A stretch of DNA of 64,000 nucleotides from Rummeliibacillus sp044763875 (GTDB taxonomy: Bacteria; Bacillota; Bacilli; Bacillales_A; Planococcaceae), in assembly GCF_044763875.1 (NCBI RefSeq), contig NZ_JBIWGZ010000005.1, positions 62,001 to 126,000 on the forward strand. The letters run 5' to 3'. A program made the translations under genes and the position numbers. Of this stretch, positions 45,157 through 54,100 are shown piece after piece; positions within the stretch are counted from its first letter, which is position 1, and the number at the start of each line of letters is the position of its first letter. Under the pieces are notes generated by a model, which saw only the letters and a program-made list of their open reading frames with translations, was not told where the DNA came from and ran no database searches.

Positions 45157-45804
45157 TTATTTATCTTTATTTGCCCAATCTTTCATGAAACCTTCAATCC
45201 CTTTATCAGTCAACGGATGATTAAATAATTGTTTTAATACTTTAAATGGTGTAGTTGCAACGTGTGCACCTGCAAGAGCAGCTTCTGTAATATGTTGTGG
45301 ATGACGAATTGAAGCAGCAATGATTTGAGTTGGAAGTTCATGAATTGCAAAGATTTCAGCAATTTCGCGTACTAATTCTGTACCCTCTTGACCGATGTCG
45401 TCTAAGCGGCCTAAGAATGGAGAAACATAAGTTGCGCCTGCACGTGCTGCAAGTAATGCTTGGTTTGCACTGAAGATTAGTGTTACGTTCGTTTTGATAC
45501 CTTCTTTAGAAAGTGTTGAACATGCTGTCAAACCTGCTGGTGTCATTGGTAATTTCACTGTGATATTTGGTGCAATTTTAGCTAGTTCGTGACCTTCTTT
45601 AATCATACCTTCAGCATCTAATGAAATTACTTCCCCGCTAACTGAGCCATCTACTAAGTCAGCAATTTCTTTTAAACGATCATGGAATGAAACGTTTTTT
45701 TCTTTCGCTACTAAAGATGGGTTTGTTGTAACACCAGAGATAATCCCCCATGCGTGTGCTTCTTTAATTTCTTCAAAATTTGCTGTATCGATGAAAAATT
45801 TCAA
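45157..45804 (-). CDS. fsa: Fructose-6-phosphate aldolase / transaldolase-like protein
   Basis: 215 residues from the TTG at 45804 (MKFFIDTANFEEIKEA), chosen because AGGAGGAAT lies eight bases upstream; the longer frame to 45852 starts within the previous terminator. GVTTNPSLVAKE, the Schiff-base Lys in NITVKLPMTPAG and NVTLIFSANQALLAARAGATYVSPFLGR belong to the small transaldolase family (ywjH). Whether it cleaves fructose-6-P or acts as transaldolase cannot be told here. Confidence 0.92.
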   Translation of the reverse strand: MKFFIDTANFEEIKEAHAWGIISGVTTNPSLVAKEKNVSFHDRLKEIADLVDGSVSGEVISLDAEGMIKEGHELAKIAPNITVKLPMTPAGLTACSTLSKEGIKTNVTLIFSANQALLAARAGATYVSPFLGRLDDIGQEGTELVREIAEIFAIHELPTQIIAASIRHPQHITEAALAGAHVATTPFKVLKQLFNHPLTDKGIEGFMKDWANKDK

Positions 45805-45833
45805 TTTATATTCCTCCTGAATGATGGAAAAAT

Positions 45834-45868
45834 GGAGAAGATCCGACTTCACAATCGATATCTTCTCC
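45834..45868 (-). terminator. fbaA terminator
   Basis: GGAGAAGAT / ATCTTCTCC, perfect 9-bp stem with a 17-base loop, followed on the minus strand by ATTTTTCC; between fbaA and fsa. Confidence 0.8.
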
Positions 45869-45893
45869 CATTTCTCTCTACTAAAATATATGC

Positions 45894-46748
45894 TTAAGCT
45901 TGTTGAGAGCTACCGAATTCGCGCATTTTGCCAATAACAGTTGCTTTAATCGCTTCACGAGCTGGTCCTAAGAATTTACGTGGATCATAAGCTTGTTTAT
46001 CATTGTCCAAGAATTCACGAATCACTTTTGTAGCAGCGATTTGATTTTCAGTGTTTACATTAATTTTCGCAGTTCCTAAAGAAATAGAACGTTGAATATC
46101 TTTTGTAGGTATACCAGTACCACCATGTAGTACTAATGGAAGCCCAGCTAGTCCTGAGATTTCTTCCATTTCTTTGAAGCCTAAGTTTGGTTCACCGTGG
46201 TATGGACCATGAACTGAGCCAAGTGCTGGTGCTAAGCAATCAATTGAAGTTGCTTCAACCATTTTACGGCATTCTTCTGGATCGGCATACATGATACCAC
46301 CAATAACGCCATCCTCATCACCGCCTACTGTACCAAGTTCTGCTTCAACTGATACGCCATGATCATGTGCGTATGCTACAACTTTTGAAGTGATTTCAAT
46401 GTTTTCTTCGAAAGGATGGTGAGAAGCGTCGATCATTACAGATGTGAAACCTGCATCTACTGCTTCTTTACATTTTTCGAAGCTAGAACCGTGATCTAAG
46501 TGAATTGCTACTGGTACAGTTGTCTTGTAACTTTCCATTAGCCCTTTAACCATTTGAACTACAGCTACAAAGCCGCCCATATATTTTCCAGCGCCTTCAG
46601 ATACACCTAGAATTACTGGTGATTTTTCTTCTTCTGCTGCTTGTAGAATTGCTTGAGTCCATTCAAGGTTATTAATGTTGAATTGACCAACAGCATATCC
46701 ATTTTCTTTTGCTGTAATTAACATTTCTTTCATTGAAACCAAAGCCAT
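45894..46748 (-). CDS. fbaA: Class II fructose-1,6-bisphosphate aldolase
   Basis: 284 residues from the ATG at 46748 (MALVSMKEMLITAKENGYAVGQFN), served by AAAGGAGGA; the listed upstream extension is not family-like. Zinc ligands are seen in AIHLDHGSSFEKCKEA, IDASHHPFEENI, GVSVEAELGTVGG and LVLHGGTGIPTKDI. Central glycolytic/gluconeogenic enzyme. Adjacent to spo0F, as in B. subtilis. Confidence 0.96.
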   Translation of the reverse strand: MALVSMKEMLITAKENGYAVGQFNINNLEWTQAILQAAEEEKSPVILGVSEGAGKYMGGFVAVVQMVKGLMESYKTTVPVAIHLDHGSSFEKCKEAVDAGFTSVMIDASHHPFEENIEITSKVVAYAHDHGVSVEAELGTVGGDEDGVIGGIMYADPEECRKMVEATSIDCLAPALGSVHGPYHGEPNLGFKEMEEISGLAGLPLVLHGGTGIPTKDIQRSISLGTAKINVNTENQIAATKVIREFLDNDKQAYDPRKFLGPAREAIKATVIGKMREFGSSQQA

Positions 46749-46845
46749 TAGTAAATCCTCCTTTAGGATGTAGGATGGTATTATTAAATTGAATAATATC
46801 ACTATCATAATAACAAAAAGAATAAGTATTGACCACCGTCTATAC

Positions 46846-47205
46846 TTATTCTTTCAATAATTTGTTAATCGTATCCCTTACCTCAAAGATATCAAATGGC
46901 TTCGTGAAAAAATGATTCGCTCCAAGTTCCTTTGCATTGCTAATTACGTCCATATCACTATTACCTGTCATCATGACCACCGGTAGTGATGAAAATAGTT
47001 TTTTAATATGTTTTAAAATTTCTAATCCGTTCATACCCGGAATCTTCATATCTAGTAAAACACAATCCAACCCAGTGTTTTCTATATATTGAAGTGCCTC
47101 TGTTCCATTTGAAGCTAAAAATGTTTCATAACCCTCATTTTTAAAGACTTCATTTAGCAGTAATAGTATGCCTTGTTGATCATCGACGATTAATATTTTT
47201 TTCAC
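46846..47205 (-). CDS. spo0F: Sporulation phosphorelay response regulator Spo0F
   Basis: 119 residues, a single receiver domain with no output domain. Acidic pocket LIVDDQQG (D10, D11 style), phosphoacceptor in CVLLDMKIPGMNG (D54 position), conserved Thr in VVMMTGNSD and Lys in FFTKPFDIFEV. It passes phosphoryl groups from sensor kinases to Spo0B. Start is GTG with AAGGAGT upstream. A sigma-H-type promoter is at 47239-47268. Divergent from ywjG. Confidence 0.96.
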   Translation of the reverse strand: MKKILIVDDQQGILLLLNEVFKNEGYETFLASNGTEALQYIENTGLDCVLLDMKIPGMNGLEILKHIKKLFSSLPVVMMTGNSDMDVISNAKELGANHFFTKPFDIFEVRDTINKLLKE

Positions 47206-47238
47206 TATACTCTACTCCTTATTGTGCCATACATATAT

Positions 47239-47268
47239 AGTATTCGTGTCTACCTTTTTTTCTCCTGC
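47239..47268 (-). promoter_or_regulatory. Probable sigma-H promoter of spo0F
   Basis: Minus strand GCAGGAGAA (-35, 47268-47260), 12-base spacer, ACGAATACT (-10, 47247-47239). Both elements match the sigma-H consensus RnAGGAwWW / RnnGAATww at nearly every position. Known sigma-H control of spo0F in B. subtilis supports this. Confidence 0.75.
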
Positions 47269-47349
47269 ATGAAGTACAAAAAATCTACATTTTCCAATTT
47301 TGCAATTAAAATCATCCATCTCTATAATTAACTTCATGAGGTGAATAGA

Positions 47350-47868
47350 ATGTTAAAAATGTTATCTACTCAAGTTGGTGGATTACTTCAGCGAGTTGCT
47401 ACTAATCAAGAAGAAGCAATAGAAGAATCTGCACGCTTACTAGCTCAAGCTGGTGTCGGAGATGGCGTGGTTTACTTTGCTTGCTTTGATGAATTACAAG
47501 CAATTGAGATCAACGCTTTAAATGCGGCTGAGCCTTATAAAAAATTACGTCCTTGGACAAAAGATGTGGAAATTGTAGATTTAGATCGTGTATGTATTTT
47601 CACTCGTCATGCCAATCATTCAGATGCTTTGGCATTAGCACATACTTTATATGATAATTTTATTCCTTTTGCTGTCGTTGCAGGTGAAAAGGTGGAAGAC
47701 GCAGGTGAAATGGCTGATTTGGCATACACTTATATTTCATTAGGTATTAATAAAGGTTTGTTACCAAATGAGTTAGGCGAACGTATTGTATTACCACATA
47801 CGATAGCAGCATTATTTATCTACGAAGCAATTAAAATGTCCTATGATGAAATGCTATCAGGTTTATAG
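47350..47868 (+). CDS. ywjG: DUF2529 protein YwjG
   Basis: 172 residues from the ATG at 47350, served by GAGGTGA; a GTG nine bases upstream lies inside this site. The sequence resembles a SIS-like sugar-isomerase fold (STQVGGLLQRVATNQEEAIEESARLLAQA, IFTRHANHSDALALA, HTIAALFIYEAIKM), without known activity. Between spo0F and pyrG, as in B. subtilis. It shares a terminator with pyrG. Confidence 0.88.
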   Translation: MLKMLSTQVGGLLQRVATNQEEAIEESARLLAQAGVGDGVVYFACFDELQAIEINALNAAEPYKKLRPWTKDVEIVDLDRVCIFTRHANHSDALALAHTLYDNFIPFAVVAGEKVEDAGEMADLAYTYISLGINKGLLPNELGERIVLPHTIAALFIYEAIKMSYDEMLSGL

Positions 47869-48080
47869 TATAGATGAACCCCTTCTTTTTGGAGTTCTCT
47901 GTTAAATGTTGGACATCAAAATATCTTAATTCAGGTATACTCAGTTCATGATAAAAGTCATATTTAAAATACTCTCTTCCTTACTTGTTCTAGTCAATTT
48001 ATGTAAATAAGCAATTTGCGAGTATCTCTTTTTAGGAGTGTATTTTGATTTTAAGACTGTAGATAGTGGCTGTTATATAG

Positions 48081-48113
48081 AAAAAACCAGGCTCCTTTAG
48101 GGCCTGGTTTTTT
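48081..48113. terminator. Bidirectional terminator between ywjG and pyrG
   Basis: Perfect 12-bp stem AAAAAACCAGGC / GCCTGGTTTTTT with a 9-base loop. Its A/T-tailed arms suit both convergent genes. Confidence 0.95.
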
Positions 48114-48123
48114 CATGCGTTTT

Positions 48124-49716
48124 TTATTTTACCGATGCGCCTATAAAGTCACGGAATAATGGTTGTGGACGATTTGGACGAGATGTGAATTCTGGGTGGA
48201 ATTGAGATGCCACGAAGAATTTATTCTCTGGTAATTCGATAATTTCAACTAAGCGTCCATCTGGTGAAGTACCTGAGAAGACTAGTCCTTCTGCTTCCAT
48301 TGCTTCACGGTATTCGTTATTAAATTCATAACGGTGGCGGTGACGTTCATATACTAACTCATCATCATAGATTTTTGCTGCAATAGAATTGTCTTTTAAT
48401 TTACATGGATATAAACCAAGACGAAGTGTACCACCTAGATCTTCAACGTCTTTTTGTTCCGGAAGTAAGTCGATGATTGGGTATTTTGTATCTGGACTTA
48501 ATTCTGTAGAATGTGCACCCTCAAGACCAAGTACGTTACGTGCAAATTCAATAGTTGCAAGTTGCATACCTAGGCAAATACCTAAGAATGGTACGTTGTT
48601 TTCGCGAGCATATTGAGTAGCAAGGATTTTACCCTCAACGCCACGGTCACCGAAACCACCTGGTACTAGGATACCATCGGCATCTCCAAGTAATTCTTTT
48701 ACATTTTCAGAAGTAACGTGTTCAGCGTTGATTGCATTTACTTCAATATCAGTGTCAAATACATAACCAGCATGTTTAAGTGCTTCAACAACAGAAATAT
48801 AAGCATCTTGTAATTCTACATATTTACCAACAAGCGCAATTTTTGTTGATTTCTTAAGATTTTTCACTTTATCTACAAGAGCTTTCCAATCTTCCATATC
48901 AGCTTCTGGAGCTTGAATTCCGAAGTGGTCAAGTACAATATCATCTAAGTCTTGAGCTTGTAGAGCTAAAGGAATTTCATATAAATGATCTGCGTCTACG
49001 CATTCAATTACTTCATGTGGTTTAACGTCGCAGAATAACGCTAATTTTTCTTTCATTTCTTGAGGTACTGGGCGATCTGTACGTACAACAAGAATGTTTG
49101 GTTGGATACCTAAAGAGCGTAATTCTTTTACAGAGTGTTGAGTTGGTTTTGTTTTTAACTCACCTGCTGCTGCAATATAAGGAATTAATGTACAGTGTAA
49201 ATAAAGTACATTTTCATTTCCTAAATCACGTTTCATTTGGCGAATTGCTTCAAGGAATGGTAATGATTCAATGTCACCTACTGTACCACCAACTTCAGTG
49301 ATCACGATATCTGCATTAGTTTCACGACCAGCGCGTTGAATACGATCTTTAATTTCGTTTGTGATGTGTGGAATTACTTGCACTGTTCCCCCATTGTAGT
49401 CACCACGACGTTCTTTTTTCAATACAGTCGAGTACACTTTACCTGAAGTAACTGTTGAATGTTTGCCTAGGTTGATATCGATAAAACGTTCATAGTGTCC
49501 AAGGTCTAAGTCTGTTTCTGCACCATCATCCGTTACGAATACTTCGCCATGTTGATATGGGCTCATTGTTCCTGGGTCAATGTTGATATATGGATCGAAT
49601 TTTTGGATTGTTACTTCTAATCCACGATTCTTTAATAAACGTCCTAGTGATGCTGCTGTAATACCTTTGCCGAGTGATGAAACTACGCCGCCAGTTACAA
49701 AAATATATTTGGTCAA
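48124..49716 (-). CDS. pyrG: CTP synthase
   Basis: 530 residues from the TTG at 49716, served by AAGGAGGAAT; the longer frame to 49845 runs through the attenuator leader and is not coding. Synthetase domain with YIFVTGGVVSSLGKGITAASLG and the ATP/UTP-site FDPYINIDPGTMSPYQHGEVFV; glutaminase domain with the nucleophile Cys in FLGICLGMQLATIEFARN and the His/Glu in QFHPEFTSRP. It aminates UTP to CTP. Its leader holds a CTP-sensing attenuator (49765-49843). Confidence 0.97.
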   Translation of the reverse strand: MTKYIFVTGGVVSSLGKGITAASLGRLLKNRGLEVTIQKFDPYINIDPGTMSPYQHGEVFVTDDGAETDLDLGHYERFIDINLGKHSTVTSGKVYSTVLKKERRGDYNGGTVQVIPHITNEIKDRIQRAGRETNADIVITEVGGTVGDIESLPFLEAIRQMKRDLGNENVLYLHCTLIPYIAAAGELKTKPTQHSVKELRSLGIQPNILVVRTDRPVPQEMKEKLALFCDVKPHEVIECVDADHLYEIPLALQAQDLDDIVLDHFGIQAPEADMEDWKALVDKVKNLKKSTKIALVGKYVELQDAYISVVEALKHAGYVFDTDIEVNAINAEHVTSENVKELLGDADGILVPGGFGDRGVEGKILATQYARENNVPFLGICLGMQLATIEFARNVLGLEGAHSTELSPDTKYPIIDLLPEQKDVEDLGGTLRLGLYPCKLKDNSIAAKIYDDELVYERHRHRYEFNNEYREAMEAEGLVFSGTSPDGRLVEIIELPENKFFVASQFHPEFTSRPNRPQPLFRDFIGASVK

Positions 49717-49764
49717 TGCAAATTCCTCCTTGATGGTAGTGTTTCTAAAACACTTATAAAAAAT

Positions 49765-49843
49765 ACAAAAAACGCTCCTCCCGCAAATAAATTGCAGGGG
49801 GAGCGTATTACTTATACGGCCATTCTCCTTATTTAAGGAGCCC
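49765..49843 (-). promoter_or_regulatory. pyrG CTP-responsive attenuator leader
   Basis: The transcript should start at 49843 with GGGCTCC. Downstream is a small hairpin CTCCTTAAATAAGGAG (49841-49826), then a terminator with a 5' arm ACGCTCCCCCTGCAA and 3' arm TTGCGGGAGGAGCGT followed by TTTTTTG (49806-49766). In B. subtilis, low CTP causes reiterative addition of G at GGGC; the poly-G then pairs with the C-rich 5' terminator arm and prevents termination. All required parts are visible here. Confidence 0.9.
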
Positions 49844-49850
49844 AAGTAAA

Positions 49851-49879
49851 AGGGTATATGATATTACCTAAGTTGTCAA
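49851..49879 (-). promoter_or_regulatory. pyrG promoter (sigma-A)
   Basis: Minus strand TTGACA (49879-49874), 17-base spacer, TACCCT (49856-49851), then 7 bases to the GGG start. The -35 is perfect and the -10 is weak. It begins only five bases after the rpoE stop. Confidence 0.85.
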
Positions 49880-49883
49880 GATG

Positions 49884-50444
49884 TTATTCTTTTTCTTTGT
49901 CTTCTAATTCTTCATCATCTAGTTCTTCATCATCGTCATCGATTTCAAATTCTTCATCTTCGATTTCGATTTCTTCATCTAAATCATCATCATCAATTTC
50001 ATCGATATCAGCAGAATCGAAGTCTTCTTCGCCATCAATTTCTTCGTCATCATCGACAAATTCATCGAAGTCTTCTTCAAATTCGATTTCATCATCTTCT
50101 TCAAGATCTTCATCAACAAGTGCAGCTTTTGCTTTCTTCTTACGTACTTTAACAGTTGGTGCAGTTTCTTCTTCAACTTGATCGATCGCATACCATTCGC
50201 GGATTCCCCAGCGATTTTCTCCTAATACGATAAAACGACCATCAATATTGATGTCTGTATAGAATTGGATAGCTGCAGCTTTCATTTCTTCATCTGTACG
50301 AGCACCTAGGTCTTGAATAGCTTGCATAATTTCAGCAAATGCCAATGGTTGGTGTTTTTCTTCTAAGATAGCGTATGCTAAGTTGATTAATGATTCCTCT
50401 ATTAACTGTTCTTGATTTAACTCACGAAGGTTCAATTCGTGCAC
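49884..50444 (-). CDS. rpoE: RNA polymerase delta subunit
   Basis: 186 residues. The N-terminal HARE-HTH domain (about 10-90) has LINLAYAILEEKHQPLAFAEIMQAIQDLG and GRFIVLGENRWGIREWYAI. Then comes a short Lys-rich stretch VRKKKAKAALVDE, which binds RNAP, and an extremely acidic Asp/Glu tail (about 110-186). Delta displaces nucleic acids and raises promoter selectivity and recycling. Start is GTG at 50444; a TTG nine bases downstream is better spaced from AAAGGA. Adjacent pyrG matches B. subtilis. Confidence 0.93.
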   Translation of the reverse strand: MHELNLRELNQEQLIEESLINLAYAILEEKHQPLAFAEIMQAIQDLGARTDEEMKAAAIQFYTDINIDGRFIVLGENRWGIREWYAIDQVEEETAPTVKVRKKKAKAALVDEDLEEDDEIEFEEDFDEFVDDDEEIDGEEDFDSADIDEIDDDDLDEEIEIEDEEFEIDDDDEELDDEELEDKEKE

Positions 50445-50506
50445 GTCCTTTCTTCTTCATAAACATAATATCCATTATAAACAATTATACTTAATTTTCG
50501 CTACAA

Positions 50507-50665
50507 TCAATTCTTCTTTTTTTCGATTTGCAAACGATAAAACCCGTATACAAACAAATATATTGCAAGAAGAAGGAATGAAATCGCTCCTAATTGTTTA
50601 TCATATATATAATAAGTCAGTACTAAGCACAATATAATAATCATGAAGTGGATCACGATTTTCAC
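50507..50665 (-). CDS. Small two-span membrane protein, 52 aa
   Basis: GTG start with AAGGAG and GAAGG upstream. The 52-residue product begins MKIVIHFMIIILCLVLTYYIYDKQ, has a second hydrophobic stretch (AISFLLLAIYLFVYGFY) and ends in a basic tail RLQIEKKKN. Two membrane spans with a short hairpin loop (DKQLGA) are predicted. It is upstream of rpoE by 62 bases in the same direction. I do not recognise a family. Codon use, ribosome binding site and membrane-like pattern all suggest a real gene. Confidence 0.6.
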   Translation of the reverse strand: MKIVIHFMIIILCLVLTYYIYDKQLGAISFLLLAIYLFVYGFYRLQIEKKKN

Positions 50666-51133
50666 TGTACCTTCACTCCTTCAAAATAGTCTAATCAGTA
50701 TTACTTTAAAAGCGAAAAAGAAGGTCTAATCTATTGACTAGACACTTCATAATTATATCAATTAAATTGAAAACTCATATTTTCTTATTTACTCTGTTGA
50801 ATAAGCATACTCCTCAATTGCTTATTCGTAAAGTGGGAGCACATGAAAACTAAATAATGACTATTGAAGGAATGGATTTTTTAGCTTTTTGATATTGAAG
50901 GTTGATTCTTTTATACATATTATATCTTAGTATGGACTAATTTTACTTAATCTACTCAAGGATTTGGTATTGATTGTTGCTATTTATTGTTTCATTGATA
51001 CTACTTGACTCCTGTCTTGTACTACTAAGGAGATGTTATATTTTATTGGCACTACTTGGAAGTTGGTTAGCTCCACTCACTTTTTTGGTTCACTTAACCG
51101 ATGATTGGCACCACTCATGGAATCATCTGCAAG
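50666..51133. other. Intergenic region between icmF and the small membrane protein
   Basis: No gene. The part 50990-51120 repeats ACTACTT/CACTACT-like words and AGCTCC-ACTC; a similar AGCTCCGCTC tract with ACTAC words occurs at about 40020-40080. These look like degenerate simple repeats of unknown origin. Confidence 0.3.
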
Positions 51134-51174
51134 CCTCGCTTAGTTGAAAACTTGATGCCTTCAACTAAGCAAGG
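51134..51174 (-). terminator. Long hairpin downstream of icmF
   Basis: CCTTGCTTAGTTGAA / TTCAACTAAGCGAGG, 15 bp with one mismatch and an 11-base loop, 25 bases after the icmF stop. No U-run follows on the minus strand, so rho-independent termination is uncertain; it may protect the mRNA 3' end. Confidence 0.6.
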
Positions 51175-51198
51175 AAGTTCTTGTTGTAGCTAAACTCG

Positions 51199-54100
51199 TT
51201 ACATATTCCTTCTATATTGTCCGCCAACTTCGTACAGTGCATTAGTGATTTGGCCGAGACTTGCTACTTTTACAGTTTGCATGAGTTCTTCAAAGATATT
51301 GCCACCTTGTTTGGCCGTTTCTCTTAGGCTTTGTAGTGCGATTGCTGCTTCTCCCCCGTGTTGTTGTTGGAAGTTACGCAAATTTTGAATTTGTGCATCT
51401 TTCTCTTCTTTTGATGCCCGTGCGATCTCCATACTGTTGATTGCCTCTTCTGATGGTGGATTTGGATTCAAGTAAGTATTCACCCCAATAATCGGTAGTT
51501 CACCTGAATGCTTCAATGATTCATAATACATGGACTCTTCTTGGATTTTACCTCGTTGATACTGAGTTTCCATTGCCCCTAATACGCCACCTCTGTCATT
51601 CATTCGATCAAACTCAGCAAGTACCGCTTTTTCCACAAGTTCTGTTAATTCTTCAATGATAAATGAGCCTTGTAATGGGTTTTCATTTTTGGTTAAACCA
51701 TGTTCTTTCGTAATAATCATTTGAATGGCCATTGCGCGACGAACAGATTCTTCAGTTGGTGTTGTAATTGCTTCATCATAAGCGTTTGTATGCAACGAGT
51801 TACAGTTATCATGTAATGCCATCAATGCTTGCAATGTTGTGCGGATATCATTGAAGTCGATTTCTTGTGCGTGTAAACTTCTTCCTGATGTTTGGATATG
51901 ATATTTTAATTTTTGGCTACGGTCATTTGCTCCATATAAATCACGCATTGCCACTGCCCAAATACGGCGTGCCACTCTACCAATTACGCTATATTCCGGA
52001 TCAAGTCCATTTGAGAAGAAAAATGAAAGATTTGGTGCAAAGTCATCGATATTCATACCACGACTCAAATAATATTCAACATACGTAAAGCCATTTGCTA
52101 ATGTGAAAGCGAGTTGTGAAATCGGGTTAGCTCCTGCTTCTGCAATATGATAGCCAGAGATTGAAACAGAATAATAATTGCGAACTTTTTCATCTATAAA
52201 ATATTGCTGGATATCTCCCATCATACGAAGTGCAAATTCAGTTGAGAAGATACATGTATTTTGTCCTTGGTCCTCTTTTAAAATATCTGCTTGCACTGTA
52301 CCACGGACTACGTTTAATGTTTGCGATCTTGTTTCAGTAAATTCTTCTATTGTTAAATTACGACCAAGCTCTTGTTCACGTAACTGCACTTGTTGATCAA
52401 TTGCCGTATTCATAAACATAGCTAAAATAATTGGAGCAGGTCCATTGATTGTCATCGAAACAGATGTGGATGCTGCACATAAATCAAATCCTGCATAGAG
52501 TTTCTTCATATCTTCTAGTGTGCAAATACTAACACCAGATTCACCTACTTTACCGTAGATATCCGGTCGCTCATCGGGATCTTCTCCATATAATGTCACG
52601 GAGTCAAATGCCGTTGATAAACGTTTTGCATCGTCATCTTTTGATAAATAGTGGAAGCGACGATTTGTACGTTCCGGCGTACCTTCGCCAGCAAATTGAC
52701 GTTTTGGATCTTCACCTTGTCGTTTGAACGGGAACACACCTGCCGTATAAGGGAATGAGCCCGGCACATTTTCTGCATAAACCCAACGAAGAATTTCTCC
52801 GTAATCCACAAATTTCGGTAATACAACCTTTGGAATCTTCAATCCAGATAAGCTTGTAGTTGTTAATAATGTACGAATTTCTTTATCTCGTACTTTTGTT
52901 ATGAGTTCGTCGCCACTGTAACTTTCTTTTAGCGTCTGCCAATTCTCTAAAATCTGTTTTGATTGTTTTGTTAGTTGATCTTTTACGCCATCAATTAGTT
53001 GCTGTAATGATTGTACAAGTGCATCTTCTGGTGATTTCTCTTGTACCAACTTAAGTGAACCTTCTAATTGGAATAGTTTTCTTGCTAGTTCCACTTGTTG
53101 ATCAGATTTTTTATGATATCCACGAACTGTTTCTGAAATTTCTCGTAAATAGTAGCGACGTTCATTTGGTATAATGACATTTTGCTTTTGTGTTTTAACA
53201 AATTGCTCGTAGGATGTTTGCCAATCATAGTCACATTTTTCGTTAATTGTTTTAATTAATGCTGCGAATAAGGAGTTCGTTCCTTTGTCATTGAATTGGC
53301 TCGCGATTGTTCCAAAAACAGGCATAGTATCAAGGTCCTGATGCCATAATTCATGGCTTCGTTGATACTGTTTCTGCACTTGACGCAGTGCATCTTCTGA
53401 ACCTTTTCTTTCGAATTTATTGATCACGATTAGATCCGCAAAATCGATCATATCGATTTTCTCTAGTTGGGTAGGTGCTCCAAACTCGCTCGTCATAACA
53501 TACATTGATAGATCAGAAACACTTGTAATTGCAGCATCCCCTTGCCCAATACCACTCGTTTCAACCACAATTAAATCAAATCCTGCAACTTTAACAATTT
53601 CTAAAACATCACCAAGTGCCCCCGATAATTCTGTATGTGAATTACGTGTTGCTAAACTTCTCATATACACACGATTATTGAAGATTGCATTCATACGAAT
53701 TCGGTCGCCGAGTAAGGCCCCGCCTGTTTTCTGTTTTGTAGGATCAATAGAGATAATTGCGATTTTCTTTTCCGGAAATTCGTGTAGGAATCGGCGAATT
53801 AATTCATCCGTTAACGAACTTTTCCCTGCTCCCCCTGTACCTGTAATTCCCAATACAGGCGTCTTTTTAGATAATTCTCTTGCAGTTTTTAACAGCCCAT
53901 CAATCTCAACTTGTTTTCCTTCTTCAACTGCTGTTATAAGCTGTGCAAGTAGTTCAGGTTTTTCGGTATTCAGCTGTTGTAATTTATCAATCAAGTCATC
54001 TTTTACCGTTGAGAAATCACTTTTTTCAATCATTTTATTGATCATACCTTGTAATCCCAGTGTTAAGCCATCTTCTGGAGAGAATAGATTTTTTACACCA

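Noticed and set aside
49858..50181. Poly-Ser plus-strand frame
   Set aside because: Antisense reading of the Asp/Glu-rich tail of rpoE; the low complexity is inherited from GAT/GAA codons.
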